NCBI RefSeq assembly: GCF_029624125.1
Contig: NZ_JARSBN010000002.1
Coordinates: forward strand, 124,001 to 188,000
Source: Winogradskyella marincola
GTDB taxonomy: Bacteria > Bacteroidota > Bacteroidia > Flavobacteriales > Flavobacteriaceae
DNA: 64,000 bases
Direction of reading: 5' to 3'
The notes below the pieces were generated by a model. That model was not told the origin of the DNA, made no database searches, and was given only the letters and a program-made list of their open reading frames with translations. Below, one piece after another: positions 20,601 to 28,046 of this stretch (its first letter is position 1; every line of letters begins with the position of its first letter). A program made the translations under genes and the position numbers.

Positions 20601-20778
20601 AAGAACCTGTAGGCCCACCACTACTTTTATCAATAGTTCCTATAGATACATTAGAAATGTAATTGGTATTGTAGTCGTTAATATTTACTGGTGTACAGTA
20701 TTGTGCGTGTAAGCTTGAAAAAGCTAAAGCATTAAACAACAGCAAAAAACAAATTAAGGGTGCTTTTGAAGTTTTCAT
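14674..20778 (-). CDS. Giant secreted multidomain surface protein (two GEVED, two PA14, TSP3, LamG, T9SS)
   Basis: 2034 aa. Signal peptide 1-26 (ends SLHAQ). Two GEVED domains (about 27-180 and 190-350; both contain GEVEDY) are near copies. Then PA14 (about 373-526), TSP3 repeats (527-620), an Ig-like segment (666-770), a second PA14 (800-950), more TSP3 repeats (950-1163), a LamG-like domain (1173-1330), and a C-terminal region with YWSSPV, GNPYPSA and GQGF motifs ending in a T9SS sorting domain. The PA14 pair shares long identical stretches, so it arose by internal duplication. PA14 and LamG folds commonly bind carbohydrate, and TSP3 repeats bind Ca; a role in adhesion or glycan binding is inferred. 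No catalytic residues were recognised. Confidence 0.85.
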   Translation of the reverse strand: MKTSKAPLICFLLLFNALAFSSLHAQYCTPVNINDYNTNYISNVSIGTIDKSSGGPTGSYNYYSSVSPTDITAGETLTGTVKVKLDGWNTDAHTVVVWLNFNEEDDDFEDSGERFLFPFQDTNNTGGKKNITVPISIPIPSNVQNGLARMRVGMITGTGTSFTSCDYNWQAGEVEDYNVNFVSGSGSSEDTAPMFCEPANLNGYNTLYISNVSLAGINNNSSGSTGGYTYYSGISAADITTGETLTGTVDVTLNGWNTDVNTVAVWLNFNESSDNDFEDAGERFLFTFQHSNSIGGNKTVTVPVSIPIPSNADEVLSKIRVAVKGDNDPNFTSCDFQWVNGEVEDYLINIVDGNPESTDLDTDNDGILDVDEGASCNEITQSLSYEFYDINVAPSVDNIPTTGATATGSVSEIDVDALWSSITPGDHENFAIRYSGFITIDTEETYTFYTSSDDGSKLFIDGNQVVDNDGDHSMQEISGNIELSPGVYPITILFYERTGGEDLTVSYSSSTISKTLIPFSVLSENGCTDTDNDGIPNYLDLDSDNDGIYDVDEAGNGSLDTNNDGMIDSNDASFSDNNNNGVDDTAEATTPIDTSGNGVFDYVNIDSDGDGCYDVIEAGHTDSNADGQVDGTGVDANGLVTGAATSYTGTNTNVTTAVEVTVNATDLEDQLVVVGESTSFTITSAIAKSTTTYTTNGEPDYSSNYADENAGLVYQWQLNGANLSNGGVYSGVTSASLNISDVTGLDGSVYTLVVTHANNSCIQIENSATLHLDSDTDGDGVGDASDLDIDNDGILNVDEGAGCNQVTQSLSYEFYDINVVPSVDNIPTSGATATGSVSEIDVDALWQMITPEDDNTFAIRYTGFINISTTETYTFYTTSDDGSKLFINGEEVVDNDGDHSSQERFGTIDLTPGYHSITILFYENGGYESLSVSYSSSTISKTLLPFSVLTEYNCTDTDNDGVADIYDLDNDNDGIPNVVELGLIDDNLDGTVYGDSTNPWSDTNQNGVHDAYENVTPVDSDGDGVPDYMDLDSDNDGIFDSVEYDGLGDIDVNGDGVGDGRDYNDPSAGTIDSNQDGDGILHLLDNNTGSHGTLSYSTPLDTDGDGIPDYLDLFSNDSTNDIANGSDIGNTIYAHLDTNNDGFVSGSADTDGDGIVDDFDTDNSVFGSPRDIENGSYSLLFDGRNDYIEETSNVVEGLTKVTQMAWVKIDQDFNSTGAIMGQKNFRVFVNSSRKVRLKMFGNAQAQAPSSAKLEYNKWAHVTAVYDGGASEENLKIYINGEKVASGNNASGSIPYSDDLIYRIGRKPFDTGGQNYFKGQIDEVRVFNTSLSEEEIQKIVYQELDENYNFNRGKIIPKDISENNIGNNLIRYYKMDTFKDDILDNKVTPAVDVNPGAVIYNVKNLCYQSAPLPYKSTQDGDWAAASTWGHGDVNDITDVDNVKGWSIVEIDSEVTLSTSYSGSGLIINTDGVLKVEGSNAVNNNWFLGLYGTLDLKEDSQLIQNIKSDLVTSATGKLKRRQEGTGSVYWYNYWSSPVGLTSVSALTDNNSSANNDNNTNFNTGMLKQPDGSDFQFTNSYNQTGKISTYWMYTYKNGVTYYDWASLNASSPIEPGIGYTQKGTGVGSEQQYIFQGKPNNGTIVVPVIDAGGDGSVPAVSKTDFLLGNPYPSALDIHKFIDDNVGIIDGTIMLWQQWSGSSHNLSDYNGGYAQVNKTGGIRAYQFVGIEGDTNGNQDGTKVPTRYLPVGQGFTVEIIASGNVVFNNSQRLFIKEEDANGSYNSGSVFFRGNPNSEASEEQNSSYSEENVMQKIRLEFNSVDGPQTRRELLLGFSDETSDEFDYGYEAKNTSPGSDDLNLIMGDDVYSIQAYSNITSDKVVPLALKSSGNHNYTIKITDTEYVSEDQDIYLRDNLMDIYHNLREDGPYQFLSESGEFNDRLEIVFQDDSETLSVNDSDIESISLYYAMARNKIVVMNPKNEDIKSIEVINMLGQSVYKTQGYAGSYNEYTLQNLSTGAYVINLVTATNASISKKIVVK

Positions 20779-20916
20779 AGGTCAAGATAATAGCGTCCAG
20801 GATAAGACTTTGAGGGGCAGAACTATCCTTTACATTAACAAAAAATTATTAACACTTTTTAATAACGGGAGCAATGATAGGAATAAATAAATTAATAATC
20901 TAATAAAAACGATGTT

Positions 20917-20934
20917 TTTTATCGATTAAATGCA
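20917..20934. promoter_or_regulatory. Shared upstream element, copy 2
   Basis: TTTTATCGATTAAATGCA, 139 bp upstream of the 2034-aa gene start. One base differs from the copy at 14464-14481. A weaker related half (CGATTAAAT) follows about 15 bp further at 20952. Confidence 0.45.
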
Positions 20935-20992
20935 CAATTAATCCGATTAAATACTTTTTGTGTCAGAAAAATAAAACATAAAACACTGTAAA

Positions 20993-22357
20993 TCAGACAA
21001 TAAAATTTACAACGTCTTCAATCTTGGAAATTAACTGAATTTTGATTAAAGTATTTTTTAAAGCAATTTTATTGTATTTAGACACAAAAATCGTGGAAAA
21101 CCCAAGCTTCTCTGCCTCTAGAATGCGCTGCTCTACACGTTGTACTGGTCTTATTTCACCAGACAAACCAACCTCTGCTGCAAAACAATAATCACTTGGA
21201 AGCGCTACATCTTCGTTAGAAGATAATATTGCAGCCACTACAGCCAAATCAATTGCAGGATCATCTACAGTAATACCTCCAGTTATATTTAAAAAGACAT
21301 CTTTTGCACCTAACCTAAAGCCTGCTCTCTTTTCTAAAACTGCCAACAACATATTAAGTCGCTTTGCATTAAAACCGGTTGCAGATCTTTGAGGCGTACC
21401 ATAAACCGCAGTACTCACCAAAGCCTGAACCTCTATCATTAAAGGCCTTAAACCCTCTAATGTAGCCGCAACAGCGTTACCAGACAATTCACCATCTTTT
21501 TCTGAAATTAGAATTTCGGAAGGGTTTGAAACCTCTCTCAAACCAGAACCTTGCATTTCATATATACCAAGTTCGTTTGTTGAACCAAACCTATTTTTAT
21601 GAGCTCTCAAAATTCTAAATACATGATTTCTATCGCCTTCAAACTGAAGAACAGTATCTACCATATGCTCTAAAATCTTAGGACCAGCAATGTGACCATC
21701 CTTGGTAATATGCCCTATTAAAAGCACTGGTGTTGCTGTTTCTTTAGCAAACTTTATAAGCTCTGTAGTACATTCCTTTATTTGCGAAATGCTTCCGGCT
21801 GAAGATTCTATATAATCGCTATGCAAGGTTTGAATAGAATCTATAACTACTAAATCTGGCGCTACATCTTCAATCTGCTTAAAGATATTCTGAGTTTTGG
21901 TTTCTGTAAGAATGTAACAGTTATTTTCTTTAGGGTTAATGCGTTCTGCACGCATTTTTATTTGTTTCTGGCTTTCTTCTCCAGAAACATAGAGCGTTTT
22001 ATAAGGTAGCCTTAATGCCACCTGAAGGAGTAGTGTACTTTTTCCTATACCTGGTTCACCACCCAAAAGCGTTAAGGATCCTTGCACCATTCCGCCTCCT
22101 AACACACGATTAAACTCTGCATCTTGCATATCTAACCTTGCCTCTTGCGCTGTATCAATCTCATTAATCTTTAGCGGCTTTGATGCACGCTTAGATGCTG
22201 ATGTTGATGTTGCTGTTTTCCAACTGCTCTTTTCTGGTTTTTGAATAACCTCTTCTGCAATTGTATTCCACGCTTTGCAAGATGTACATTGTCCTTGCCA
22301 TTTTGCGTATTGCGAACCACAATTTTGGCAAAAAAATGTTGTTTTTACTTTAGCCAT
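20993..22357 (-). CDS. radA: DNA repair protein RadA
   Basis: 454 aa, the usual length. An N-terminal C4 zinc finger uses C10, C13, C24 and C27; a Walker A motif GEPGIGKST lies near residues 100-108, and the RadA-specific KNRFG motif lies near 253-257. A Lon-like C-terminal domain follows (GGITVDDPAIDLAV). RadA is a RecA-related, DnaB-like helicase that drives branch migration in recombination and restart of stalled forks. It is the last gene of the leftward operon that begins with panC, 13 bp after the esterase-like gene. No clear terminator hairpin was seen after its stop. Confidence 0.97.
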   Translation of the reverse strand: MAKVKTTFFCQNCGSQYAKWQGQCTSCKAWNTIAEEVIQKPEKSSWKTATSTSASKRASKPLKINEIDTAQEARLDMQDAEFNRVLGGGMVQGSLTLLGGEPGIGKSTLLLQVALRLPYKTLYVSGEESQKQIKMRAERINPKENNCYILTETKTQNIFKQIEDVAPDLVVIDSIQTLHSDYIESSAGSISQIKECTTELIKFAKETATPVLLIGHITKDGHIAGPKILEHMVDTVLQFEGDRNHVFRILRAHKNRFGSTNELGIYEMQGSGLREVSNPSEILISEKDGELSGNAVAATLEGLRPLMIEVQALVSTAVYGTPQRSATGFNAKRLNMLLAVLEKRAGFRLGAKDVFLNITGGITVDDPAIDLAVVAAILSSNEDVALPSDYCFAAEVGLSGEIRPVQRVEQRILEAEKLGFSTIFVSKYNKIALKNTLIKIQLISKIEDVVNFIV

Positions 22358-22370
22358 TAAACCTCTCTAC

Positions 22371-23729
22371 TTAATTATCCTCTTTTTCTTGATTGTCTTT
22401 ATCGGCTTTAGCTTTCTCTTCTTTTGCTGCTTTTGCAGCTTCTTTAGCTGCCTCTTTTTCTTCTTTTTCTTTTTGCTTAGCTAATTTACGCTCTTCTTTT
22501 TCTATCTCTTTCTCTAACTCCAATAACTCAATTGTGCCATTAAGTTCTTCTAATTTTGAAGTTATATAATCCATCGTTATAAGTGGAGTCTCTTCGAGTT
22601 CTAAAGCATCTTCATAATGCTTTATTGCTTTTTTAGTGTCTTCCGTTTTCTCTGCATGCATGGCCAGATAATGGCTTCCTAAAACAGATTCTGGATATAA
22701 TTTTTTAGCAAGCTTACCTATCGCTTCTAAAGATTCTAAATCTTCGCGTTGCTCTGCTGCTTTTCTTATTTTTTCAAATTCTTCTTCTTTAATTGGTTTT
22801 ACTATACCAAAAAGATCTTCTATTCTATCGTAACGCTCTACCAAATAGTCGTCCAATGTACCTTCATAAGGCATTACCTTCTCTTCTAATTCTTTCTCGC
22901 GAAGCGGTTTATAGATTTCAAAAATCTTATCAAAAGATCTTGCTATAGCGCTATTTACTAACGTGTAGTGCGTATCATTTTCAAAATCATCAAAGTAATA
23001 GGTTAAAAATTGATTATTAACAGCAGAGATTTGCTCATTGGCACTTAATACAGCTTCCCTTATGTATGGCAAATCTTTGTCTGATGTTGCCATGTAATAA
23101 AAAATATCATCTTTAAAAAACTCTAATCGCTCACCTAAATAATCTCTAACTGTACCTGATAAATCTGGACTTATACACACATAGGCATTAAATAATGGAT
23201 CTTCTTTAAAAAGGTAAGAATTAATAAAATTACCCATTAAGTCATGACCAACTGCAATTTTAAATTTACTAAGGTTATAATTTTCTTCTAAATATGGTAT
23301 TAACTCCTGAGCTACAAAATTATGAAAACGCAAACCTGATTCTTTTGGCAAACCCGTTACCTCATCACAATACCCATCATATCGTCTATCATTGCCTTGC
23401 ACTACTCCAACAATTATTGATCCTGGCATATCATCAAAATACGTTTGAAAATCTACTTGACCTGCAATAGGTTCAAATAGATAATCTCCATCAAAAACAA
23501 TAATTAAAGGATACATAATCTCAGAAGATGGATCGTAGTTTTTAGGCAGTTTTATTTTTAATTTTCTAACACTATTAAGATTAGATGAGTTAATCTCCTT
23601 ATAGCTTATCTGCGCAAAAGCTGGTAATCCAACCAACAACACAAACACCATTAAAACAGTTTTTTTCAAAGAAATGAAGTCTTGCTTTTTACTGTAAAAC
23701 ATTTCAGAATTTTTAAGGATTGTAATCAT
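22371..23729 (-). CDS. Secreted esterase-fold (alpha/beta hydrolase) protein with TPR-like and charged tail
   Basis: 452 aa as read. A signal peptide ends near ...LPAFAQ; because about 20 residues precede its basic part, the true start may be the Met at residue 11. An esterase D/enterochelin-esterase-like alpha/beta hydrolase domain follows (about 45-280), with the VFDGDYLFEP block. The nucleophile elbow reads VGHDLMGNF, so D163 stands where a serine is normal. A His in DTHYTLV is retained. Residues about 290-400 are helical and TPR-like, and the last 50 are Lys/Glu/Ala-rich coiled coil. Paralogue of the next gene upstream; 13-bp gaps on both sides place it firmly in the panC-radA operon. Substrate unknown; it may not be a classic serine esterase. 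Confidence 0.8.
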   Translation of the reverse strand: MITILKNSEMFYSKKQDFISLKKTVLMVFVLLVGLPAFAQISYKEINSSNLNSVRKLKIKLPKNYDPSSEIMYPLIIVFDGDYLFEPIAGQVDFQTYFDDMPGSIIVGVVQGNDRRYDGYCDEVTGLPKESGLRFHNFVAQELIPYLEENYNLSKFKIAVGHDLMGNFINSYLFKEDPLFNAYVCISPDLSGTVRDYLGERLEFFKDDIFYYMATSDKDLPYIREAVLSANEQISAVNNQFLTYYFDDFENDTHYTLVNSAIARSFDKIFEIYKPLREKELEEKVMPYEGTLDDYLVERYDRIEDLFGIVKPIKEEEFEKIRKAAEQREDLESLEAIGKLAKKLYPESVLGSHYLAMHAEKTEDTKKAIKHYEDALELEETPLITMDYITSKLEELNGTIELLELEKEIEKEERKLAKQKEKEEKEAAKEAAKAAKEEKAKADKDNQEKEDN

Positions 23730-23742
23730 TTCTGTTTCGTTT

Positions 23743-24894
23743 TTAGTTTTTTAATTCATCTTGAATCTGATACATCTTATCTAGCATCATTTCTTTATCA
23801 ATATACTGAGACGGCTCTAACATTAATCCAGACTTGTATTGCAAGAGCGCTTTGTTAAGATTTCCTTCTATTTCATAATACATTCCCATATAATATGCAC
23901 TTAACATAGATTTTGGGTACTCTTCTTTTACCAATAACGCTAGATTTTCTAGAGAAGTTAAATCTTCTTTTTTCTTAGAAGCCGCAGCAATAGCTCTAAT
24001 ATCGTTTTCTACAAGTTGTTTTTTAAACCCATAGAAAAACTTAATATTATCGTACTTAGCTACAAGGTAATCGTAAGGAGAGCCTTCGTAGGTGAGTATT
24101 TTTTCTCTATATTCTTTTCCATCTATAGGCTTATATAAGGTGAAAATTTCGTTTAACGCCTTCGGTATACCCATTCCCACTAAAGAGTAGTGGTTAGCAT
24201 CATCAAAATTATGAAACGTATAACTTAACTTTTCGTTTTCTACGGTTTTTAGCTTTGCATCACATTCTATAACTTCGGCTTTTATTGCTTTAAAATCTTC
24301 ACTTCCTGTAGCAAGGTAATAAAAGGTTTCTTCTTGTAATTCTGTTAATTTAGCCTTAACACCATCAGCTATGTCAGTTACCAAATCTGGACTTAAACTT
24401 ATATAGGCTCTAAAAGAATTCTTGTTTTTTAATAAAAAGTAATTTATAAAATTAGCGCTTTCATCATGACCTACAACCACTTTAAATTCAGACACTTTAT
24501 AATTACCTTCTATGTAAGGCACTAATTCATCATGTACAAAGGCATAAAAATTTTCACCATTTTCTGACAACAAGCCTTCGTCAGTGTGTTCAAAATCCGT
24601 TGTTCTATATATTTCTTGATTAACACCTACTACTATACATTCTGGTATATCCTCCCAATATGCCTGATAATCTACATTACCTGCAACTGGCTCAAAAAGA
24701 TAATCTCCATCCAGCACAAGAACTAATGGATAAACACGCTCAGCTTTGGCATCGTAATTTCTAGGTAACTGAATTTTTATTTCTCTAGGACTGTTAAGTC
24801 TTTCTGATTTTACGGTTTTGTGGATGGTTTGCGCATATGCGCTTACCACAACAAAAAACATAAAAAATGTTGTGAAGAATGTCTTCATTTGCAA
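23743..24894 (-). CDS. Secreted esterase-fold protein with TPR-like C-terminus
   Basis: 383 aa with a signal peptide (ends VSAYAQ near residue 22). The alpha/beta hydrolase domain resembles the esterase D family and shares LDGDYLFEPVAG and VGHD blocks with its downstream paralogue. The nucleophile position is D144 (GHDESANF), not Ser. The catalytic-type His is kept in NHYSLVG. The C-terminal 90 residues resemble TPR helices, including the YYMGMYYEIEGNLNKALLQY stretch. It starts 38 bp after the UPF0104 gene and ends 13 bp before its paralogue. Probably periplasmic or exported; function not known. Confidence 0.8.
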   Translation of the reverse strand: MQMKTFFTTFFMFFVVVSAYAQTIHKTVKSERLNSPREIKIQLPRNYDAKAERVYPLVLVLDGDYLFEPVAGNVDYQAYWEDIPECIVVGVNQEIYRTTDFEHTDEGLLSENGENFYAFVHDELVPYIEGNYKVSEFKVVVGHDESANFINYFLLKNKNSFRAYISLSPDLVTDIADGVKAKLTELQEETFYYLATGSEDFKAIKAEVIECDAKLKTVENEKLSYTFHNFDDANHYSLVGMGIPKALNEIFTLYKPIDGKEYREKILTYEGSPYDYLVAKYDNIKFFYGFKKQLVENDIRAIAAASKKKEDLTSLENLALLVKEEYPKSMLSAYYMGMYYEIEGNLNKALLQYKSGLMLEPSQYIDKEMMLDKMYQIQDELKN

Positions 24895-24932
24895 TAGTGT
24901 TCTTTAAAGTTAAAGCAAGGTAAAAAATATTT

Positions 24933-25892
24933 CTATATACCTGCTTTCTTTCTGTTGTAGATTGGCAAGTAGATTAAAGAAACACCACCTAAGATAATGA
25001 TTATTAGTGTTTGTGTAGACCACATAATCCAACCAAAGGCTCTGCTTGGGTCTTCTGCTATGCTAAACAAACCAAATGCTATAACAACTGCCTCTGGAAA
25101 AGAGCCTATACCTCCATTGGTTGCTGCAATACTAAAGCTAGCCAGAATAAACCCAATTAAAATTGCTGCCAATGGTATATGTTCTATTTCTGGTAATGCA
25201 AATGTGGTAATGTAAAACATCAATAAATACATTACCCAAATAAAGATAGTATGAAAAATGAAAGGCCACTTTTTTTTCATCTTGAAGACACTAAGGGCAC
25301 CCTCTATTAGTCCACCTATAAACTCTTTAATTTTTAATGCAATTTTAGAACCACTTCTAATTATGATAACATATAGCAAAACTACAAATACAACTCCCAC
25401 AGAAGCTCCTATAATTAAGGTTGAAGAATTAAACTTACCTGCAAAAAAGCTATAAATAAATTCAAACTTTAAGACAAAGGCCAATGCTACTACCAACAAC
25501 AGCATAATGGTATCTGCCACACGCTCGGCAACGATAGTCCCAAAACCTTTTTCAAACGGAATGTTCTCATAATTGGCTAAAATTGAAGCTCTGGCCACCT
25601 CACCTGCACGAGGTATCGTTAAATTAATAAGGTATGCTGAATACACTGACATAAAACTATTGACTAACTTAGGATTATACCCTAAAGGTTCAGCAATAAA
25701 TAACCAACGATATGCTCTGGATAAGTGACTTAAAACACCACAGATTACACCAATAACTATCCAAAAATAATCAGCATCTTTAAAGTACTGAATTAACTTT
25801 GAGATGGATATTTGAGACAATGAATACCACACCAAAACCACACCTAAGAGTAAGGGTATCACAACTTTTAGGATGGACTTGAGTTTGCTCAA
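24933..25892 (-). CDS. UPF0104 / lysylphosphatidylglycerol synthase transmembrane-region family protein
   Basis: 319 aa with about eight hydrophobic segments, including residues about 8-25, 42-60, 120-140 and 155-175 and several in the C-terminal half. The pattern NLTIPRAGEVARASIL and the late TNGGIGSFPEAVV motif are hallmarks of the membrane domain of MprF-type proteins (UPF0104). The aminoacyl-transferase domain of true LPG synthases is absent, so this is a stand-alone, flippase-like membrane protein, probably handling a lipid or lipid-linked molecule. It starts 6 bp after panD; the link to pantothenate synthesis is positional, not functional as far as can be seen. Confidence 0.88.
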   Translation of the reverse strand: MSKLKSILKVVIPLLLGVVLVWYSLSQISISKLIQYFKDADYFWIVIGVICGVLSHLSRAYRWLFIAEPLGYNPKLVNSFMSVYSAYLINLTIPRAGEVARASILANYENIPFEKGFGTIVAERVADTIMLLLVVALAFVLKFEFIYSFFAGKFNSSTLIIGASVGVVFVVLLYVIIIRSGSKIALKIKEFIGGLIEGALSVFKMKKKWPFIFHTIFIWVMYLLMFYITTFALPEIEHIPLAAILIGFILASFSIAATNGGIGSFPEAVVIAFGLFSIAEDPSRAFGWIMWSTQTLIIIILGGVSLIYLPIYNRKKAGI

Positions 25893-25898
25893 ACAATA

Positions 25899-26249
25899 TT
25901 ACTTTAGAAGATTGTTAGCTTCATTTGGAAACACTAAAGATGGCTTAAAAACTTTAGCTTCCTCAATATCCATAAAAGCATAAGTAATTAAAATTAGAAT
26001 ATCTCCAACAGCTACCTTACGTGCTGCTGCACCATTTAATGTAATTTCACCACTGTTTCTAGGTCCAGGAATACAATAGGTTTCTAAACGCTCACCATTG
26101 TTATTATTAACAATTTGAACTTTTTCTCCCTGTATAATATTTGCAGCATCCATTAAATCTTCATCGATAGTTATACTACCAATGTAATTTAGGTCTGCTC
26201 CTGTACATTTTACACGATGAATCTTAGATTTTACAACTTGAATTTGCAT
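25899..26249 (-). CDS. panD: Aspartate 1-decarboxylase
   Basis: 116 aa, normal for PanD. The self-cleavage site G24-S25 is in the sequence YIGSITID and the conserved K9 is present. Cleavage creates the pyruvoyl cofactor at S25. The enzyme makes beta-alanine from aspartate, which PanC in the preceding gene joins to pantoate on the way to CoA. It starts 13 bp after panC. Confidence 0.97.
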   Translation of the reverse strand: MQIQVVKSKIHRVKCTGADLNYIGSITIDEDLMDAANIIQGEKVQIVNNNNGERLETYCIPGPRNSGEITLNGAAARKVAVGDILILITYAFMDIEEAKVFKPSLVFPNEANNLLK

Positions 26250-26262
26250 GAGGCAAAGATAA

Positions 26263-27114
26263 TTAATTTAAGGCGATATTATCTATAAGTCTTATATCAC
26301 CAGCATAAACAGCAATAAACGCTCTATATGTCTTTTTTGTTGATTTTCTTTTTACTGGCTTTAAGGTATCTACATCTGCAATAATAAAATACTCTAGCTC
26401 TAAGAGCGGCTGTTTATTAAATTGTGCTTCTACCCATTCCGTTACATTTTTAGCACTTTTTGTGCCAAACTTAGTTTTGGCAGACTTTAATGTCTTGTAT
26501 ATAAATGGAGCTGCTTCACGATGATCTACTGTTAATCTCGTATTTCTAGAGCTCATAGCCAAACCATCTTCTGCTCTATGAATTGGACAACCAATAACTT
26601 CTACTGGCATATCATGCAATTCTACAAGCTTCTTTATTATTTGTAGTTGCTGAAAATCCTTCTCGCCAAAATAAGCTTTATTAGGTGTAACGATTTCAAA
26701 CAATCGTTTTACTATGGTGCCTACTCCGTCAAAATGTCCGTCTCTAAAAGCTCCCTCCATTTCATTTTCAAGGCCATCAAATTTAAAAGATTGCGATTTT
26801 ACATCATCACCATAAATATCCTCTACTGCAGGTGCATACACCACAATTTTATCATTACTTACAGTCTTTAATAAGGCAACATCTGCCTCTAAAGTTCTTG
26901 GATATTTTACTAAATCTTCTTGATTATCAAATTGGGTAGGATTTACAAAAACGCTAACCACAGCAAATTGGTTTTCGCTCAACGCCTTCTCCACTAGAGA
27001 CAAATGACCATTATGAAGCGCACCCATAGTTGGGACAAAGCCAATGGTTATGTTTTTGACCTTAAAATCATCAATAACTTGAGATAATTCAGATTTATTA
27101 TGAAAAACTTTCAC
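26263..27114 (-). CDS. panC: Pantothenate synthetase
   Basis: 283 aa. The ATP-binding [10 protein letters not shown] motif lies at residues 28-37; a later MSSRN motif and the GYRDG-like block [12 protein letters not shown] are also present. It condenses pantoate and beta-alanine with ATP. First gene of the leftward panC-panD-UPF0104-esterase-esterase-radA operon, divergent from the glycogen-synthase-like gene. A -7-type box lies 26 bp upstream. Confidence 0.97.
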   Translation of the reverse strand: MKVFHNKSELSQVIDDFKVKNITIGFVPTMGALHNGHLSLVEKALSENQFAVVSVFVNPTQFDNQEDLVKYPRTLEADVALLKTVSNDKIVVYAPAVEDIYGDDVKSQSFKFDGLENEMEGAFRDGHFDGVGTIVKRLFEIVTPNKAYFGEKDFQQLQIIKKLVELHDMPVEVIGCPIHRAEDGLAMSSRNTRLTVDHREAAPFIYKTLKSAKTKFGTKSAKNVTEWVEAQFNKQPLLELEYFIIADVDTLKPVKRKSTKKTYRAFIAVYAGDIRLIDNIALN

Positions 27115-27139
27115 TCTAGTAACAAAAAATTAACGCGTG

Positions 27140-27147
27140 CAAACATA
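27140..27147 (-). promoter_or_regulatory. Candidate -7 box (TATGTTTG) of the panC operon
   Basis: On the minus strand TATGTTTG fits TAnnTTTG and lies 26 bp before the panC ATG. No -33 element at normal spacing could be chosen. Confidence 0.4.
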
Positions 27148-27178
27148 ATATTTTACTGGCAATCTGCACAAATTTTTG

Positions 27179-27186
27179 TAATTTTG
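27179..27186 (+). promoter_or_regulatory. Candidate -7 box (TAATTTTG) of the glycogen-synthase-like operon
   Basis: TAATTTTG matches TAnnTTTG and lies 40 bp before the start at 27226. With the box at 27140 it makes a divergent promoter pair in a 111-bp gap. Confidence 0.4.
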
Positions 27187-27225
27187 CATGTTTTTTACTC
27201 TTAATTTACAAAAGCAGAAGATTTT

Positions 27226-28038
27226 ATGAAAGATAAACGAATATTGTATGTGTCCTCGGAAGTAGTTCCATATTTACCAGAAACAGAGATTTCTTCAATG
27301 TCATTTGAAGCGCCTAGAATGGTAAACAAACAAGGAGGACAAATACGAATATTTATGCCACGCTTTGGTAATATTAACGAGAGAAGGCATCAACTACACG
27401 AAGTTATTAGACTCTCAGGTATCAACCTAGTGATTAATGATTTAGACATGCCTTTAATCATTAAAGTTGCCTCTATCCCAAAAGAGCGTATCCAGGTTTA
27501 CTTTATTGATAATGAAGAATACTTTAAAAGAAAAGCAACCTTAACAGATGAGGATGGCAAACTGTTTCCTGATAATGACGAACGTGCTATTTTCTTTGCT
27601 AAAGGTGTTATAGAAACCGTTAAAAAATTAAACTGGGCTCCAGACATTATCCATGTTAACGGATGGTTAGCTTCTCTATTACCATTATACCTTAAAGAAT
27701 TCTACAAAACAGAACCTTTATTTACAGAAAGTAAAATAGTTACCTCTGTATACAATCAAAGTTTTGATGGCACGTTAGATAAGGGAATGATAAACAAAGT
27801 AAAATTTGATGGCTTAGAAGAAGACGCTATAAAACCTCTTGAAAAGCCAGATTATATAAACTTAATGAAAGTTGCTATAGATAACTCTGATGCGGTAATT
27901 AGAGGTTCTCAAGAATTACCTGAAGAATTAGATAGCTATATCAACGATTTAGAAAAACCTGTTTTAGATTTTCACTCTATTGAAGAATTTGCAGATCCAT
28001 ACACAGAATTTTACAAAGACGCTGTACTAAACAGTTAA
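27226..28038 (+). CDS. Glycogen/starch synthase N-terminal-like protein (GT5 fold, single domain)
   Basis: 270 aa, about half of a true glycogen synthase. It has the GT5 N-terminal Rossmann-like domain (ILYVSSEVVPYL, IFMPRFG, PDIIHVNGWLA). The ADP-glucose-binding KTGGL motif is replaced by a PETEISSMS stretch, and the whole C-terminal glycosyltransferase domain is missing. Such proteins are usually named GlgA in flavobacterial genomes, but synthesis of glycogen by this chain alone is doubtful. It is followed after 8 bp by a DUF4270 lipoprotein gene and then glmS, which suggests a role in envelope or amino-sugar metabolism, or in regulation; this is inference. Confidence 0.85.
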   Translation: MKDKRILYVSSEVVPYLPETEISSMSFEAPRMVNKQGGQIRIFMPRFGNINERRHQLHEVIRLSGINLVINDLDMPLIIKVASIPKERIQVYFIDNEEYFKRKATLTDEDGKLFPDNDERAIFFAKGVIETVKKLNWAPDIIHVNGWLASLLPLYLKEFYKTEPLFTESKIVTSVYNQSFDGTLDKGMINKVKFDGLEEDAIKPLEKPDYINLMKVAIDNSDAVIRGSQELPEELDSYINDLEKPVLDFHSIEEFADPYTEFYKDAVLNS

Positions 28039-28046
28039 TAATACTT

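Noticed and set aside
22275-22484. Plus-strand Phe-rich frame resembling a membrane peptide
   Set aside because: Antisense of the Lys/Glu-rich tail of the esterase-like gene and the radA start.
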